This document shows, one piece after another, positions 1 to 8,544 of a DNA stretch of 64,000 nucleotides. Under the pieces are notes generated by a model. That model was not told the origin of the DNA and made no database searches. It saw nothing but the letters and a program-made list of their open reading frames with translations. Made by a program: the position numbers and the translations under genes. Numbering within the stretch: position 1 is the first letter of the stretch; each line of letters opens with the position of its first letter. The DNA comes from Actinomycetospora chiangmaiensis DSM 45062 (lineage in GTDB: Bacteria; Actinomycetota; Actinomycetes; Mycobacteriales; Pseudonocardiaceae). The stretch spans positions 153,124 through 217,123 of the forward strand of contig NZ_KB903245.1 of assembly GCF_000379625.1 (NCBI RefSeq). Reading direction: 5' to 3'.

Positions 1-333
1 GGCGAGCCACTCCGCGGCGTCGAGCACGGCGTGGTGCTCGACCGCCGACACGACGACCCGGGTGCGGCGGGGGTCCTGCGCCCGTCGGGCCCAGTACAGG
101 CCCTTGACGGCGAGGTTGTCACCCTCGGTGCCGCCGGTCGCGAGGACGACCTCGGTGGGCAGGGCGCCGACGGCGTCGGCGATCGTCTCGCGGGCCTCCT
201 CGACGTCGCGGCGCGCGCGACGGCCGGCGGTGTGCAGCGAGGAGGGGTTGCCGACGCGGCCGAGCGCCTCGGTGTAGGCGGCGACGGCCACGGGCAGCAT
301 CGGCGTGGTGGCCGCGTGGTCGAGGTACGTCAT
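1..333 (-). CDS. iscS: Cysteine desulfurase, N-terminal part (IscS/NifS type)
   Basis: The 111 codons in the window begin [20 protein letters not shown], the classic start of class V PLP-dependent cysteine desulfurases. [16 protein letters not shown] follows around residues 64-80 and [15 protein letters not shown] near the window edge. The enzyme takes sulfur from cysteine for Fe-S clusters and tRNA thiolation. The PLP lysine and active cysteine lie beyond position 1. In Mycobacterium tuberculosis iscS (Rv3025c) also lies close to the etf genes, which supports the call. The ATG is preceded by only about 120 bases from etfA. Confidence 0.9.
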   Translation of the reverse strand, partial: MTYLDHAATTPMLPVAVAAYTEALGRVGNPSSLHTAGRRARRDVEEARETIADAVGALPTEVVLATGGTEGDNLAVKGLYWARRAQDPRRTRVVVSAVEHHAVLDAAEWLA

Positions 334-404
334 CGTCCGTCGAGCGTAATCCCCTTCGTGGCGTGCGCACCCGCCGATGTACCGCCGGACACCCCAGGAA
401 CGGC

Positions 405-441
405 AGAAGGGCACCCCCGGGAGTCCCGGAGATGCCCTTCT
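405..441 (-). terminator. Hairpin downstream of etfA
   Basis: Perfect 9-base arms AGAAGGGCA (405-413) and TGCCCTTCT (433-441) enclose a second GC-rich fold (CCCGGGAGTCCCGG). It lies just past the etfA stop and before iscS. There is no T-run, as is usual in high-GC actinobacteria. Confidence 0.6.
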
Positions 442-457
442 CGCACGTCGGAGCGGA

Positions 458-1414
458 TCAGGCCCGCTTGCCGACCTCCTCGGTCAGCTGCGGCGCGACC
501 GAGAACAGGTCGCCCACGATGCCGAAGTCGGCGATCTCGAAGATCGGGGCCTCGGGGTCCTTGTTGACCGCGACGATCGTCTTCGAGGTCTGCATGCCGG
601 CGCGGTGCTGGATCGCGCCGGAGATGCCGAGCGCGATGTAGAGCTGCGGCGACACCGTCTTGCCGGTCTGCCCGACCTGGAACTGGTTCGGGTAGTAGCC
701 GGAGTCGACGGCGGCACGCGAGGCACCGACGGCGGCGTGCAGCGAGTCCGCGAGGCCCTCGACGACGTTGAAGTTGTCGGCCGAGCCGACCCCACGGCCA
801 CCGGCGACGACGACCGACGCCTCGGTGAGCTCGGGGCGGTCGCCACCGACGATCGGGGCCCGGTTGGACACCTTCGCCGACTTCGCGGCGTCGGTCGCCG
901 GGACCTCGACGGTCTCCTGCGTACCGGCGGCCGCGTTCTCCTCGACCTCGAGCGAGCCCGAGCGCCACGAGACGATCGCGGTGTCGGTGGTGGCCCGCGA
1001 CTGCACGGTGAAGGCGCCACCGAAGATCGAGTGGGTGCCCGCGCGCTCCCCGTCGATGTCGACGAGGTCGTTCAGCCAGCCCGAGTTGGTGCGCACGGCC
1101 AGGCGGCCCGCGACCTCGCGGCCGTCGGCACCGGCCGGGATCAGCACGGCCGGCGGGGAGACCCGCTCGACCAGCGCGGCCAGCACGTCGACCTGCGGGG
1201 TCGACAGGTAGTTGACCGTGTCGTCCGACTCGGCGACGTAGATCTTCTCGGCGCCGTGTGCGGCCAGGCCCTCGGCGAGCTTCGTGGCCGTACCGGGGGT
1301 CCCGACGACGACTGCGGAGGGCTCACCGATGCGGCGGGCCGCGGTCAGCATCTCGTAGGTGTTCTTCTTGATCTCGCCGTCGACGTGGTCGACGAGGACG
1401 AGTACCTCAGCCAT
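458..1414 (-). CDS. etfA: Electron transfer flavoprotein alpha subunit
   Basis: The 318-residue protein begins [20 protein letters not shown], typical of EtfA/FixB. Its C-terminal FAD-binding region is well conserved ([18 protein letters not shown], then [11 protein letters not shown] and [20 protein letters not shown], roughly residues 245-300). With EtfB it carries electrons from acyl-CoA dehydrogenases and related flavoenzymes to the membrane quinone pool. It follows etfB by 33 bases in one operon and has the family's usual length. The order etfB-etfA matches Rv3029c-Rv3028c. Confidence 0.97.
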   Translation of the reverse strand: MAEVLVLVDHVDGEIKKNTYEMLTAARRIGEPSAVVVGTPGTATKLAEGLAAHGAEKIYVAESDDTVNYLSTPQVDVLAALVERVSPPAVLIPAGADGREVAGRLAVRTNSGWLNDLVDIDGERAGTHSIFGGAFTVQSRATTDTAIVSWRSGSLEVEENAAAGTQETVEVPATDAAKSAKVSNRAPIVGGDRPELTEASVVVAGGRGVGSADNFNVVEGLADSLHAAVGASRAAVDSGYYPNQFQVGQTGKTVSPQLYIALGISGAIQHRAGMQTSKTIVAVNKDPEAPIFEIADFGIVGDLFSVAPQLTEEVGKRA

Positions 1415-1447
1415 GTCTCTTCTCCTCTATCGCTCGTGGACGGCAGC

Positions 1448-2230
1448 TCAGATGAGCTTCTGGCCGACGAGGAACTCGGCGATCTTGGCGCCGCCGTCAC
1501 CCTCGTCCTCGACCTTCTGGCCACCCGACTTCGGCGGCCGCGGGGCGAAGGAGTCGACCTGCACGAGCGAGCCGGCGAGCCCGACCTCGGAGGCGTCGAG
1601 CCCCAGGTCGGCGATCCCGAGGGTCGTCACCGGCTTCTTCTTGGCCGCCATGATCCCCTTGAAGGAGGGGTAGCGCGGCTCGTTGATCTTCTCGCCGACC
1701 GAGACGACGGCGGGCAGCGAGGCCTCGAGGTCGCTGGTGCCCTCGTCGGTCTCGCGCTTGGCCTTCGCCGTGCCGTTCTCGACGGTCAGCTCGTTGGCGT
1801 GGGTGAGTGACGGCCAGCCGAGCAGCTCGCCGAGCATGCCCGCCATGGCGCCGCTGCGGCCGTCGGTGGCCTCGTTGCCGGCCAGCACCAGGTCGACGTC
1901 GCCGACGGTGCCGATCGCCTTCGCGAGGACCTTCGCCGTGGCGATCGCGTCCGAGCCGTGGATCGCGTCGTCGTTGACGTGCACGGCCTTGTCCGCGCCC
2001 ATCGAGAGGGCCTTGCGGATGGCGTCGGTGGCGCGGTCGGGGCCCGCGGTGAGGATGGTGACCTCGGCGCCGCCGGCCTCCTTGATCTTGAGCGCCTCCT
2101 CGACGGCGCGCTCGTTGATCTCGTCCAGCACCGCGTCCGACGACGCGCGGTCGAGGGTCTTGTCGCCGTCGGAGAGCTTGCGCTCCGACCAGGTGTCGGG
2201 CACCTGCTTGATCAGAACCACGATGTTCAT
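1448..2230 (-). CDS. etfB: Electron transfer flavoprotein beta subunit
   Basis: The 260-residue protein starts MNIVVLIKQVPDTWSERKL and shows the EtfB AMP-binding fold, including DLVLAGNEATDGRSGAMAGM (about residues 135-155). The beta-subunit signature region VSVGEKINEPRYPSFKGIMA lies around residues 195-215. It pairs with EtfA to form the soluble electron carrier. The ATG sits behind a GGAGGT-like sequence (AGGAGGTCACGAACGACC on the minus strand). It is the first gene of the etfBA operon, with two dyads in its upstream region. Confidence 0.97.
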   Translation of the reverse strand: MNIVVLIKQVPDTWSERKLSDGDKTLDRASSDAVLDEINERAVEEALKIKEAGGAEVTILTAGPDRATDAIRKALSMGADKAVHVNDDAIHGSDAIATAKVLAKAIGTVGDVDLVLAGNEATDGRSGAMAGMLGELLGWPSLTHANELTVENGTAKAKRETDEGTSDLEASLPAVVSVGEKINEPRYPSFKGIMAAKKKPVTTLGIADLGLDASEVGLAGSLVQVDSFAPRPPKSGGQKVEDEGDGGAKIAEFLVGQKLI

Positions 2231-2284
2231 GGTCGTTCGTGACCTCCTGTGCTCACGTGCCGGCGGTTCCCGCGGGCCTCATGG

Positions 2285-2299
2285 CTACCGGCGGGTAAC
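2285..2299. promoter_or_regulatory. Dyad operator candidate upstream of etfB
   Basis: CTACCGGCGGGTAAC is an imperfect palindrome 55 bases upstream of the etfB start. A near copy, CTACCGCTGGGTAAC, lies at 14565-14579 upstream of the GH57 gene; 13 of 15 bases agree. The TAC...GTA form is like that of TetR-family operators, but no regulator gene is visible in the window. The assignment as an operator is inference. Confidence 0.4.
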
Positions 2300-2364
2300 A
2301 ACGCCACTGATCCGACTGTCCCACGTCCTGGTCGTCGGAGCGACGTGGCGTACCCCTCTCATGT

Positions 2365-2376
2365 TACTCGCGAGTA
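2365..2376. promoter_or_regulatory. Perfect 12-bp palindrome between etfB and a small ORF
   Basis: TACTCGCGAGTA is a perfect palindrome. A second dyad, AGTAG-GGAG-CTACT, follows at 2380-2393. Together with the 2285 site, the divergent intergenic region (2231-2456) holds three TAC/GTA dyads and is less GC-rich than its flanks. This suggests dense regulator binding. Confidence 0.4.
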
Positions 2377-2456
2377 GGTAGTAGGGAGCTACTGATGGGT
2401 AACTTGTGCCTCGTATGCTGAGTCGGACACAACGGATTCCCGGTAGGAGATCGCCC

Positions 2457-2609
2457 GTGCCCGGTCTGTTCCAGAAGGTCCAGGACTTCCTCAAGAGCCC
2501 GCAGGGACGCAAGTACACCGACCAGGCGAAGCGCTACGCCTCGGACCCGAAGAACCGGCAGAAGGCGCAGGACCTGTTCAAGCGCTTCGGCGGCGGCAGG
2601 AAGCACTGA
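2457..2609 (+). CDS. Small basic protein of unknown function (50 aa)
   Basis: The likely start is the GTG at 2457, seven bases after GGAGA. An in-frame upstream ATG at 2406 lacks a ribosome binding site. The product (VPGLFQKVQDFLKSPQGRKY... ending FKRFGGGRKH) is short, lysine/arginine-rich and helical, with the near repeat QKVQDFLKS / QKAQDLFKR. A TATGCT box lies about 40 bases upstream. It is divergent from etfB. I do not recognise a family with a known role; a nucleic-acid or membrane-surface binding peptide is only a guess. Confidence 0.7.
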   Translation: MPGLFQKVQDFLKSPQGRKYTDQAKRYASDPKNRQKAQDLFKRFGGGRKH

Positions 2610-3797
2610 TCAGGTGACGGCCACCGCCCGGCCGTCGCGGAACACCGCACGCAAGCGGGCGGACAGGTCGTCGAGCCCGCCCTCGCCGGTCACGGCGCCG
2701 TCGACGACGCAGAGGTCGGCGGCCAGTCCCGGCGCCACGCGGCCGGTCTCGTCGCCCAGCCCGAGCAGGCGCGCGCCCGCCGAGGTCGACGCGGCCACCA
2801 CCGCCTCCGGCGTCATCCCGCAGGCCGCCATGAGCGGGAGCTCCTCGAGGTTGCGGCCGTGCGGTCCGACGCCCGAGTCGGTGCCCATGGCGATGCGTAC
2901 CCCCGCCGCCGCGGCCCGCGTGATCGAGTCGACGTGCACGTCGACGACGGCGGCCGCCTTCGCGACGACCTCGGGCGGCAGCTGCGCTCCCCGCTCCGCC
3001 GCCTCGAGCACGGCCCGGGGCGCGACGAGCGTCGGCACGAGCACGGTGTCGTGCTCCAGCATCAGCGCGATCGCCTCGGCGTCGAGGAAGATGCCGTGCT
3101 CGATCGACCGCACCCCTGCCCGCACGGCGTTCTTCACCCCGAGCGCGCCCTGCGCGTGCGACATCACCTCGCGCCCCTGCGCGGCGGCCTCGGCCACGAC
3201 CACCGCGATCTCCTCCGGGGAGAACTGCGTGTGCTCCGGGTCGTCGCCGGGCGAGAGGACCCCGCCCGTCGAGCAGATCTTCACGACGTCGGCGCCGGCG
3301 CGCAGCACCTCCCGCACCGTCCGCCGCACGCCGTCCACGCCGTCGCACACCCCGTCCGGTCTACCCGGGTGCGGCAGCGAGAGCGGGACGCAGTGCCCGG
3401 AGGGCAGCCAGCCGTCGGAGTGGCCCCCGGTCTGGCCCAGGATCGAGATCGCGATGCGCATCCGCGGGCCGTCGACGAGCCCGTCCTCGACGGCCCGGCG
3501 CACCCCGGCGTCGGCGCCGCCCGCGTCGCGCACGGTGGTGACGCCCGCCCGGAGGGTCGCGGTCAGGTTCCGGGCCGCGGCGAAGAACTGGTAGCTGAAC
3601 GGCGTCGCCAACCGGGCCATCAGGTCGACCCCGGAGCTCGTGACGTGGACGTGGGCGTCGACGAAGCCCGGCGTGATCGTCGCGCCCGAGCAGTCGAGCG
3701 CCTCGTCGCCGTCGAGACCCGACCCGACGTCGAGAACGCGTCCGTCGGCGACGACCACGTCGGCCGGAGCGGCGGGTGCACCGGTGCCGTCGAGCAC
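2610..3797 (-). CDS. Amidohydrolase (imidazolonepropionase/prolidase-like), 5' frameshifted
   Basis: The frame open from GTG 3797 gives 395 residues (VLDGTGAPAAPADVVVADGR...). It has the metal-dependent amidohydrolase signatures GFVDAHVHVTSSG (about 44-56), KICSTGG, HAQG, SIEHG and MGTDSGVGPHG near the end. The expected first residues, VRLLLRGGR, are encoded in another frame. They start at a GTG (3823) that forms a GTGA overlap with the stop of the upstream peptidase, and one base is missing at the GGACGGTG stretch around 3797-3800. Either the sequence lacks one G here or the gene is initiated internally or broken. The substrate cannot be read from sequence; dipeptides or acylated amino acids are likely given its partner. 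Confidence 0.8.
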   Translation of the reverse strand: MLDGTGAPAAPADVVVADGRVLDVGSGLDGDEALDCSGATITPGFVDAHVHVTSSGVDLMARLATPFSYQFFAAARNLTATLRAGVTTVRDAGGADAGVRRAVEDGLVDGPRMRIAISILGQTGGHSDGWLPSGHCVPLSLPHPGRPDGVCDGVDGVRRTVREVLRAGADVVKICSTGGVLSPGDDPEHTQFSPEEIAVVVAEAAAQGREVMSHAQGALGVKNAVRAGVRSIEHGIFLDAEAIALMLEHDTVLVPTLVAPRAVLEAAERGAQLPPEVVAKAAAVVDVHVDSITRAAAAGVRIAMGTDSGVGPHGRNLEELPLMAACGMTPEAVVAASTSAGARLLGLGDETGRVAPGLAADLCVVDGAVTGEGGLDDLSARLRAVFRDGRAVAVT

Positions 3798-3819
3798 CGT
3801 CCGCCGCGCAGCAGCAGCC

Positions 3820-5026
3820 TCACGGCGCGACCTCCGCGCGGACGGGCCCGCGGGCGAGAGCGCGACGGGCGAGCTCGGCGTGGAGCAGCACGCCGTCGGT
3901 CATGATCGACTCGTCGAAGACGGCCCGCGGACTGTGGTTGCCGGGGCTGCCCTCCGGGTCGCCCACCGAGGCGCCGAGGAAGCAGAACGCGCCGGGCACG
4001 GCGTCGAGGACACGGGAGAAGTCCTCGGCGCCGGTCGAGGGATGGGCCAGGAGGCGGGTGCGCCGGTCGCCGAGCACCTCCGCGGCGACGTCGAGGGCGA
4101 AGGCCGCCTCGTCGACGTCGGTGACCGTCGCCGGGTACCCGGCGTCGTAGCGCACCTCGGCCTCGCAGCCGTGGGCGCGGGCCACGTCCCGGCAGAGCAG
4201 CGGGACGAGCTCGACCATCCGGTCCCGGGCCGCCGTCGAGAAGGTGCGGACGGTCGCGTCGAAGGACGCGGTGTCGGGGACGACGTTGCGCTTCGTCCCG
4301 CCCTCGATGCGCCCGACGGTGAGGACGACCGGGTCGAAGACGTCGAAGCGGCGGGTGACGAGCGCGTGCAGCCCGGACACGATCTCCGCGAGGGCCGAGA
4401 TCGGGTCGCGCGTGCGGTGCGGGGAGGAGCCGTGGCCGCCGGAGCCGCGCACGGTCACGCTGACCGCGTCGCTCGCGGCCATCAGTGTGCCCGGCCGCGT
4501 GTTGACCGTCGCGTGCTCGAAGCCCGCCGCCATGACGTGGAGGCCGTAGGCGGCGTCGACCCGACGGCCGGCCGCGTCGAGCACGCCCTCGTCGAGCATG
4601 TACGACGCGCCGTCCCAGCCCTCCTCCCCCGGCTGGAACATGAACACGACGTCCCCGGCCAGCGTGTCGCGGTGCGCGGAGAGCACCCGGGCGGCGCCCA
4701 CGAGCATCGCGGTGTGCAGGTCGTGGCCGCACGCGTGCATCGCGCCGGGCACCTCGCTGCTGAACGACTCGCCGGACTGCTCGTCCACCGGCAGGGCGTC
4801 CATGTCCCCGCGGAGCAGGACCGCCCGCTCACGGGTGGTCCCGCGCAGGACGGCGGTCACGCTCGTCGTGGTCGTGCCCGTCGTGATCTCGAGGGGCAGC
4901 CCGCGCAGCTCCTCCAGGACCGTCTCCTGGGTGCGGGGCAGCTGCAGGCCGAGCTCCGGGGGTGCGGTGCAGTCGCCGCCGGAGCTCCGCGAGGTCACCG
5001 CCGAGGGCCGCCACGTCGTCGCGCAT
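3820..5026 (-). pseudogene. M20 family amidohydrolase (peptidase), frameshifted near 5' end
   Basis: The main frame (3820-4998) holds a full M20D N-acyl-amino-acid amidohydrolase body: LLRGDMDALPVDE, GAMHACGHDLHTAMLVGAA, FMFQPGEEGWDGA, GSGGHGSSPHRTRDP, and the C-terminal STGAEDFSRVL. The conserved N-terminus MRDDVAALGGDLAELRRRLH begins at ATG 5026 in another frame. It joins the main frame (ELGLQLPRTQETV) if one base is removed from the run of five G (plus strand 4958-4962). This is either a homopolymer sequencing error or a recent inactivation. If intact, it would hydrolyse amide bonds of acylated amino acids or small peptides, upstream of the amidohydrolase with a GTGA junction. Confidence 0.7.
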
Positions 5027-5100
5027 GGGTGCGGAAGCTACGCATCGGCCCGGCCGTCGGCATCCGGGCGTCCCCGCCCGGTGAGGGGGTAACCGACGCC

Positions 5101-5733
5101 GTGCGACTCCTCGACGTCCGGTCCTCCCCCCGCGGTCCCGAGTCCTCGTCGAGGGCGGTGGCCGACGCGCTGGTCGCCGCGGCCCACGAGGCGTGCCCGA
5201 CGCTCGAGGTCGACACGCTCGACGTCTGGGCGACGGACCTGCCGGACTTCGACGCGTCGACGATCGGCACGAAGTACAAACTGGTGTCCGGTGACGAGCT
5301 GTCCGCCGAGGAGGACCACGCCTGGGCCGTCATCCGCAATCTGGTCGACCGGTTCCGGGCCGCCGACCGCATCGTCGTCGGCGCCCCGATGTGGAACTGG
5401 TCGATCCCCTACCGGCTCAAGCACCTCATCGACCTGGTCAGCCAGCGTGGCGAACTGTTCGAGTTCGACGGTCAGGAGTACTCCCCCGCCCTGTCCGTCC
5501 CGCGCGGGGCAGTGCTCGCCGTGCGCGGTCATTCCCGCGACGGGACGACGATGCCGATCCCGGGTCCGCCGACCGACTTCCACGTCGACTTCGTGCGGTT
5601 CTGGCTGCAGATCATCGGCGTGCGGGAGGTCGACGTGCTGCGGGTCGAGCACACGTGGGACGCGCGAGCGGCGGAGACGCTCGCCCGCGGCGTCGAGCAG
5701 GCCCAGGAGCTGGGCAAGCGCCTGGTCTCCTGA
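5101..5733 (+). CDS. azoR: FMN-dependent NADH-azoreductase-like flavoprotein
   Basis: The GTG at 5101 follows a purine-rich GTGAGGGGG and starts VRLLDVRSSPRGPESSSRAV, the phosphate-binding loop of the flavodoxin_2 fold. GAPMWNWSIPYRLKHLIDLV (about 98-117) is the FMN isoalloxazine-binding segment of AzoR and NQO-type enzymes. The 210-residue length is normal. The enzyme reduces quinones or azo compounds with NAD(P)H in the cytosol. The open frame runs far upstream, but nothing before 5101 looks like the family. Confidence 0.9.
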   Translation: MRLLDVRSSPRGPESSSRAVADALVAAAHEACPTLEVDTLDVWATDLPDFDASTIGTKYKLVSGDELSAEEDHAWAVIRNLVDRFRAADRIVVGAPMWNWSIPYRLKHLIDLVSQRGELFEFDGQEYSPALSVPRGAVLAVRGHSRDGTTMPIPGPPTDFHVDFVRFWLQIIGVREVDVLRVEHTWDARAAETLARGVEQAQELGKRLVS

Positions 5734-5750
5734 GCCCCGGCTGTCAGCCG

Positions 5751-5787
5751 TGGCGCCCTGCTGACGCTCATCGTCAGCAGGGCGCCA
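5751..5787. terminator. Perfect 16-bp hairpin between convergent genes
   Basis: TGGCGCCCTGCTGACG (5751-5766), a five-base loop, then its exact complement (5772-5787). It sits between the convergent azoR and the membrane gene at 5791. No T-run follows. The inner core CTGACG/CGTCAG is shared with the hairpin at 22989-23029. Confidence 0.75.
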
Positions 5788-5790
5788 CGT

Positions 5791-6312
5791 TCAGGTCCGC
5801 CGGCCCAGCTGCCGGTGGATCATGACGACTTCGATCGTGTTGCGGACGCCCGGCCGACGCTCCACGACGATCGTGTCGACGAAGCAGACGGCCGCCAGGT
5901 CGTGACGGCGGGCCGCGATGTCGTCGACGGTGAGGCCGACCGGCAGCCAGACCCGTACCACCGTGGCCCCGGGGAACGCGGCGCTGCCCAGGACGGACGG
6001 CGTGAGCCGACGGCGACGGCTGCAGATGCCGAGTTCGAGGAAGGCCGCCTGGAGTCGGCGGGTGTCACGAATACGTCGGAACTGCCCCCACACCATCTCC
6101 CGCACCTCCGCCGAGCACAGGCCGAGCGCGAGAATCGCGACGACCACCAGGCGCCAGAGCGAGTCCGACGCGATCCAGGTCGAGACCCCGAGTGCGGTGG
6201 CGACCACCGTCAGCTCGAGGAGGGCACCGTGGCGGGCGATGACGAGCCAGGGTGCGCGCGGTCGGCGTGGGACCGGGAACTCCCGCCAGTCGCCTGGATC
6301 CGGGCGCTTCAC
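5791..6312 (-). CDS. Membrane protein resembling the N-terminal part of FtsK-like conjugation proteins
   Basis: The 173-residue protein has a charged N-terminus and two hydrophobic segments (about 27-46 and 50-70). A soluble part follows, with VVRVWLPVGLTVDDIAARRH and TIVVERRPGVRNTIEVVMIH. This layout is like the region before the motor domain of TraSA/FtsK-type proteins of actinomycete integrative elements, which have a similar membrane pair and a VRVRLPxGLT...VRxxRPGRVxLEF module. No Walker motif is present, so it is either a remnant or a stand-alone relative. Codon use is less GC-biased than the flanks, suggesting transfer. The family assignment is inference. Confidence 0.6.
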   Translation of the reverse strand: MKRPDPGDWREFPVPRRPRAPWLVIARHGALLELTVVATALGVSTWIASDSLWRLVVVAILALGLCSAEVREMVWGQFRRIRDTRRLQAAFLELGICSRRRRLTPSVLGSAAFPGATVVRVWLPVGLTVDDIAARRHDLAAVCFVDTIVVERRPGVRNTIEVVMIHRQLGRRT

Positions 6313-6412
6313 GGCGCGCCTCGCGGAACCGCGTCGGAGAAAACGTCGATCCTGTGCGACATGCCTGCCCCCCGAGGCTCGTTCGGCGATGTCAGCTCAT
6401 GGTGAACACTGC

Positions 6413-6432
6413 CACCTACTATTGTCACCTAC
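6413..6432. repeat. CACCTAC direct repeats in the accessory promoter region
   Basis: CACCTACTATTG (from 6413) and CACCTACGTATTG (from 6426) repeat with a 13-base period in the A/T-richer gap between the divergent genes at 5791-6312 and 6608. A third CACCTAC is at 6584-6590, just before the start of the HTH gene. Direct repeats at this spacing could be binding sites for the adjacent HTH protein. Nothing else was recognised in 6313-6607. Confidence 0.35.
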
Positions 6433-6607
6433 GTATTGGCCTACCTTCCAGGTCCGGGACAAGACCGTGACCTGAACAGCGCAAACGGCCGGCACGTCCG
6501 GGTCGACGCACGTGACACGGCCGGGTCATTCAGCTCTGTGCAGCATCTGCCGACACCACTAGGGTGCGACAGATGTCCGGAGCCACCTACCTGCAGTAGG
6601 GGACGGA

Positions 6608-7837
6608 ATGACACGCGGCGGTTCCGAGGTACCCGAGGAGTTCGGCCGCGCCCTGCGCCGGCTCCGACAAGCCGCGCGCATGACCCAGCAGGCCCTCGCG
6701 GACGCGTTGTCGGTACAGCGCGCGACCATCTCGCAGTGGGAGACGGGGAGTCACCTGCCATCTCAGCGCAACATCGACGAGCTCGACCGACTGCTCGACT
6801 CCGACGGCGAGCTGGCCGGGATCGCTGGTGCCGAGCATGCACCGGCGAGCCCGTCGACGGTCTCGGTCTACGAAGTGTTCCGACGAATCGGTCGCATTCT
6901 CGTGGACGAACTGGCCCGAAACGAGAACGGCGATCCCGTGGGGTGGCGGCGGGACTTCGGGCGGCGACCCGCGAGCCCGTTGAGTACCGCGACCGGGATC
7001 CGCCTGCTCACTCTGCTCGAGACGCCCTTCGTCGATCTTGCAGCACTCGGTCGCTCGCTGGCGAGAATGGAGGATCCTGGCGGGGGCTGGGGTGCGCGTG
7101 GGTTCCGGCACCGGCCGGAGGTCACGGCGCTCGTCATGGATGCGCTCGCTCGTATCGGGGGCCCGGTTGACCTCAAGCGCCTTCTTCCCGTCCTCACCGA
7201 TCAGGTCGACCGCCGCGCCCTCGGTCAGGTCCACGTACTTACCGAGGTCCTGCGCAGCGTCGCGCCCCTACGGGTCGACGCTGGTCTCACCGTGGAGGTC
7301 GTGCGGGCCCTGCTCGACGTGAGGGTGGGTCCGGGCCAGTGGCCGGAGAAGCAGACGGGCCGGGCCGGGATCCGGCCGCAGCCCTCGATGGCTCACACCG
7401 CTCGTGCCGTGATCGCACTCGACACTTACCGCGAGTGCGGCGGAAAGGTCGAGAACGGCGAGATCGGCGCAGCGCTCGACGCCGCCACCGAGTGGCTGGC
7501 CGCCCAGGAAGACCGCCTCTACCTGGTCCGAGAGAACCTCGAGCCCTCGCCCGACGACCCTGAGTACGGCGACCTGGAGATTCGACATTTCACCGGTGCA
7601 CTCGTCTCACAGGCACTGCTGCGGTGTCGCCCGGACGCTTGGACGGGTATCGAACGCGCGGTGGCCACCACCTGGCGGCACTACGTGCCCGACGCCGGTC
7701 TCTGGGCCTGGCCCAACGGCGACACACCCATCTGGATGCAGCACGAGGCCGTGCTCGCCGTCACCCACCATCTGCAACGCCGGCACCACGCTCCCCGCTC
7801 GGATCCGGCCCGTTCCCCCGACTCCGAGGTGCAATGA
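6608..7837 (+). CDS. XRE-type HTH regulator with C-terminal alpha-toroid (prenyltransferase/squalene-cyclase-like) domain
   Basis: The ATG at 6608 follows AGGGGACGGA. Residues about 9-66 form a helix-turn-helix of the Cro/C1 type (FGRALRRLRQAARMTQQALA, then SQWETGSHLPS). The remaining 340 residues contain repeated helical units with GGGWGARG, HTARAVIALDTY, IRHFTGALVSQALLRC and PIWMQHEAVLAVTHHL, like the alpha/alpha barrel of prenyltransferase/squalene oxidase repeats. The catalytic DxDD of cyclases is not evident, so the barrel may be a sensor. Third codon positions are less GC-rich than in neighbouring genes. Its stop overlaps the next ATG (ATGA), so the two genes are translationally coupled. 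Confidence 0.75.
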   Translation: MTRGGSEVPEEFGRALRRLRQAARMTQQALADALSVQRATISQWETGSHLPSQRNIDELDRLLDSDGELAGIAGAEHAPASPSTVSVYEVFRRIGRILVDELARNENGDPVGWRRDFGRRPASPLSTATGIRLLTLLETPFVDLAALGRSLARMEDPGGGWGARGFRHRPEVTALVMDALARIGGPVDLKRLLPVLTDQVDRRALGQVHVLTEVLRSVAPLRVDAGLTVEVVRALLDVRVGPGQWPEKQTGRAGIRPQPSMAHTARAVIALDTYRECGGKVENGEIGAALDAATEWLAAQEDRLYLVRENLEPSPDDPEYGDLEIRHFTGALVSQALLRCRPDAWTGIERAVATTWRHYVPDAGLWAWPNGDTPIWMQHEAVLAVTHHLQRRHHAPRSDPARSPDSEVQ

Positions 7838-8541
7838 CTTCCCGTCCGGTTCCGTCCGTGACCTCTGTGCTCGACCGCGCTGTTCGCTTCCCGGGCGAAC
7901 GTCTCGTCGACCTCGCGCGCACTGTGGAGGACATCGCTGGCGACCCGTTGTTCGCGATCCTGCTGGCCCGCCTGCGATACGCGCGCACCACGCTGCTCGA
8001 GGTGGCCGCGCGATCCTCCTGGCACAGCAACGGCTTCGCGAAGATCGTGCTGGATGCCGACGAGGATCCCCGCGGCCGCAAACTTCGGCTGCACGTCTGG
8101 CCCGAGACGGTAAGCGCTGCACCTCGCGGTGAGACCGACCCGCACGGCCACCGGTGGAACTTCGCGTCGACCGTTCTCGTCGGCACGGGCCTCGACGTCG
8201 TCGAGTGGGAGGTCGTCCCGGACGACGGTGAGCTCTTCGGGGGCTATGCCTATGACCCCCTCAGCGGCGAGCCACTCGTCGGAGGCATCGAGATGTGCCT
8301 GCGGGAGGGCACGCCGGTACTGCGGCCGCGCGGCGACGTCTACCTGTGCGGCACTGACATCGTGCACACGGTCGAACCCCGCGGGCGCGACGTGACGGCG
8401 AGCCTGGTCGTCCAGGGCCGGGTTACCCGGCAAGCGGCCTGGGTGTATCGCAAGGAACCGGCCGCGCCGTACCGCACCCCCCGACGGCTCACCCCTGACG
8501 AGGTGATCGACCTGGTCGGTCTCGTGGTCGACGCCCTCTGA
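7834..8541 (+). CDS. Cupin-fold protein, cysteine-dioxygenase-like
   Basis: The ATG at 7834 overlaps the upstream stop by four bases, giving a 235-residue protein. The first cupin motif is DPHGHRWNFASTVLVGTG (about 108-125), with the metal-binding HxH. The second is RPRGDVYLCGTDIVHTVEP (about 167-185), ending in the third histidine. The segment GFAKIVLDADEDPRGRKLRL before the barrel resembles cysteine-dioxygenase-type cupins. It may bind a metal and oxidise or sense a small ligand. It is coupled to the HTH/toroid gene and shares its less GC-biased codon use, so the two were probably acquired together. The substrate is unknown. Confidence 0.65.
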   Translation: MTSRPVPSVTSVLDRAVRFPGERLVDLARTVEDIAGDPLFAILLARLRYARTTLLEVAARSSWHSNGFAKIVLDADEDPRGRKLRLHVWPETVSAAPRGETDPHGHRWNFASTVLVGTGLDVVEWEVVPDDGELFGGYAYDPLSGEPLVGGIEMCLREGTPVLRPRGDVYLCGTDIVHTVEPRGRDVTASLVVQGRVTRQAAWVYRKEPAAPYRTPRRLTPDEVIDLVGLVVDAL

Positions 8542-8544
8542 CGG

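Noticed and set aside
3640-5100. Long open plus-strand frame upstream of the azoreductase
   Set aside because: It is antisense to the amidohydrolase pair and rich in H, R and E as expected for a shadow. The azoreductase family begins at 5101 behind a ribosome binding site.
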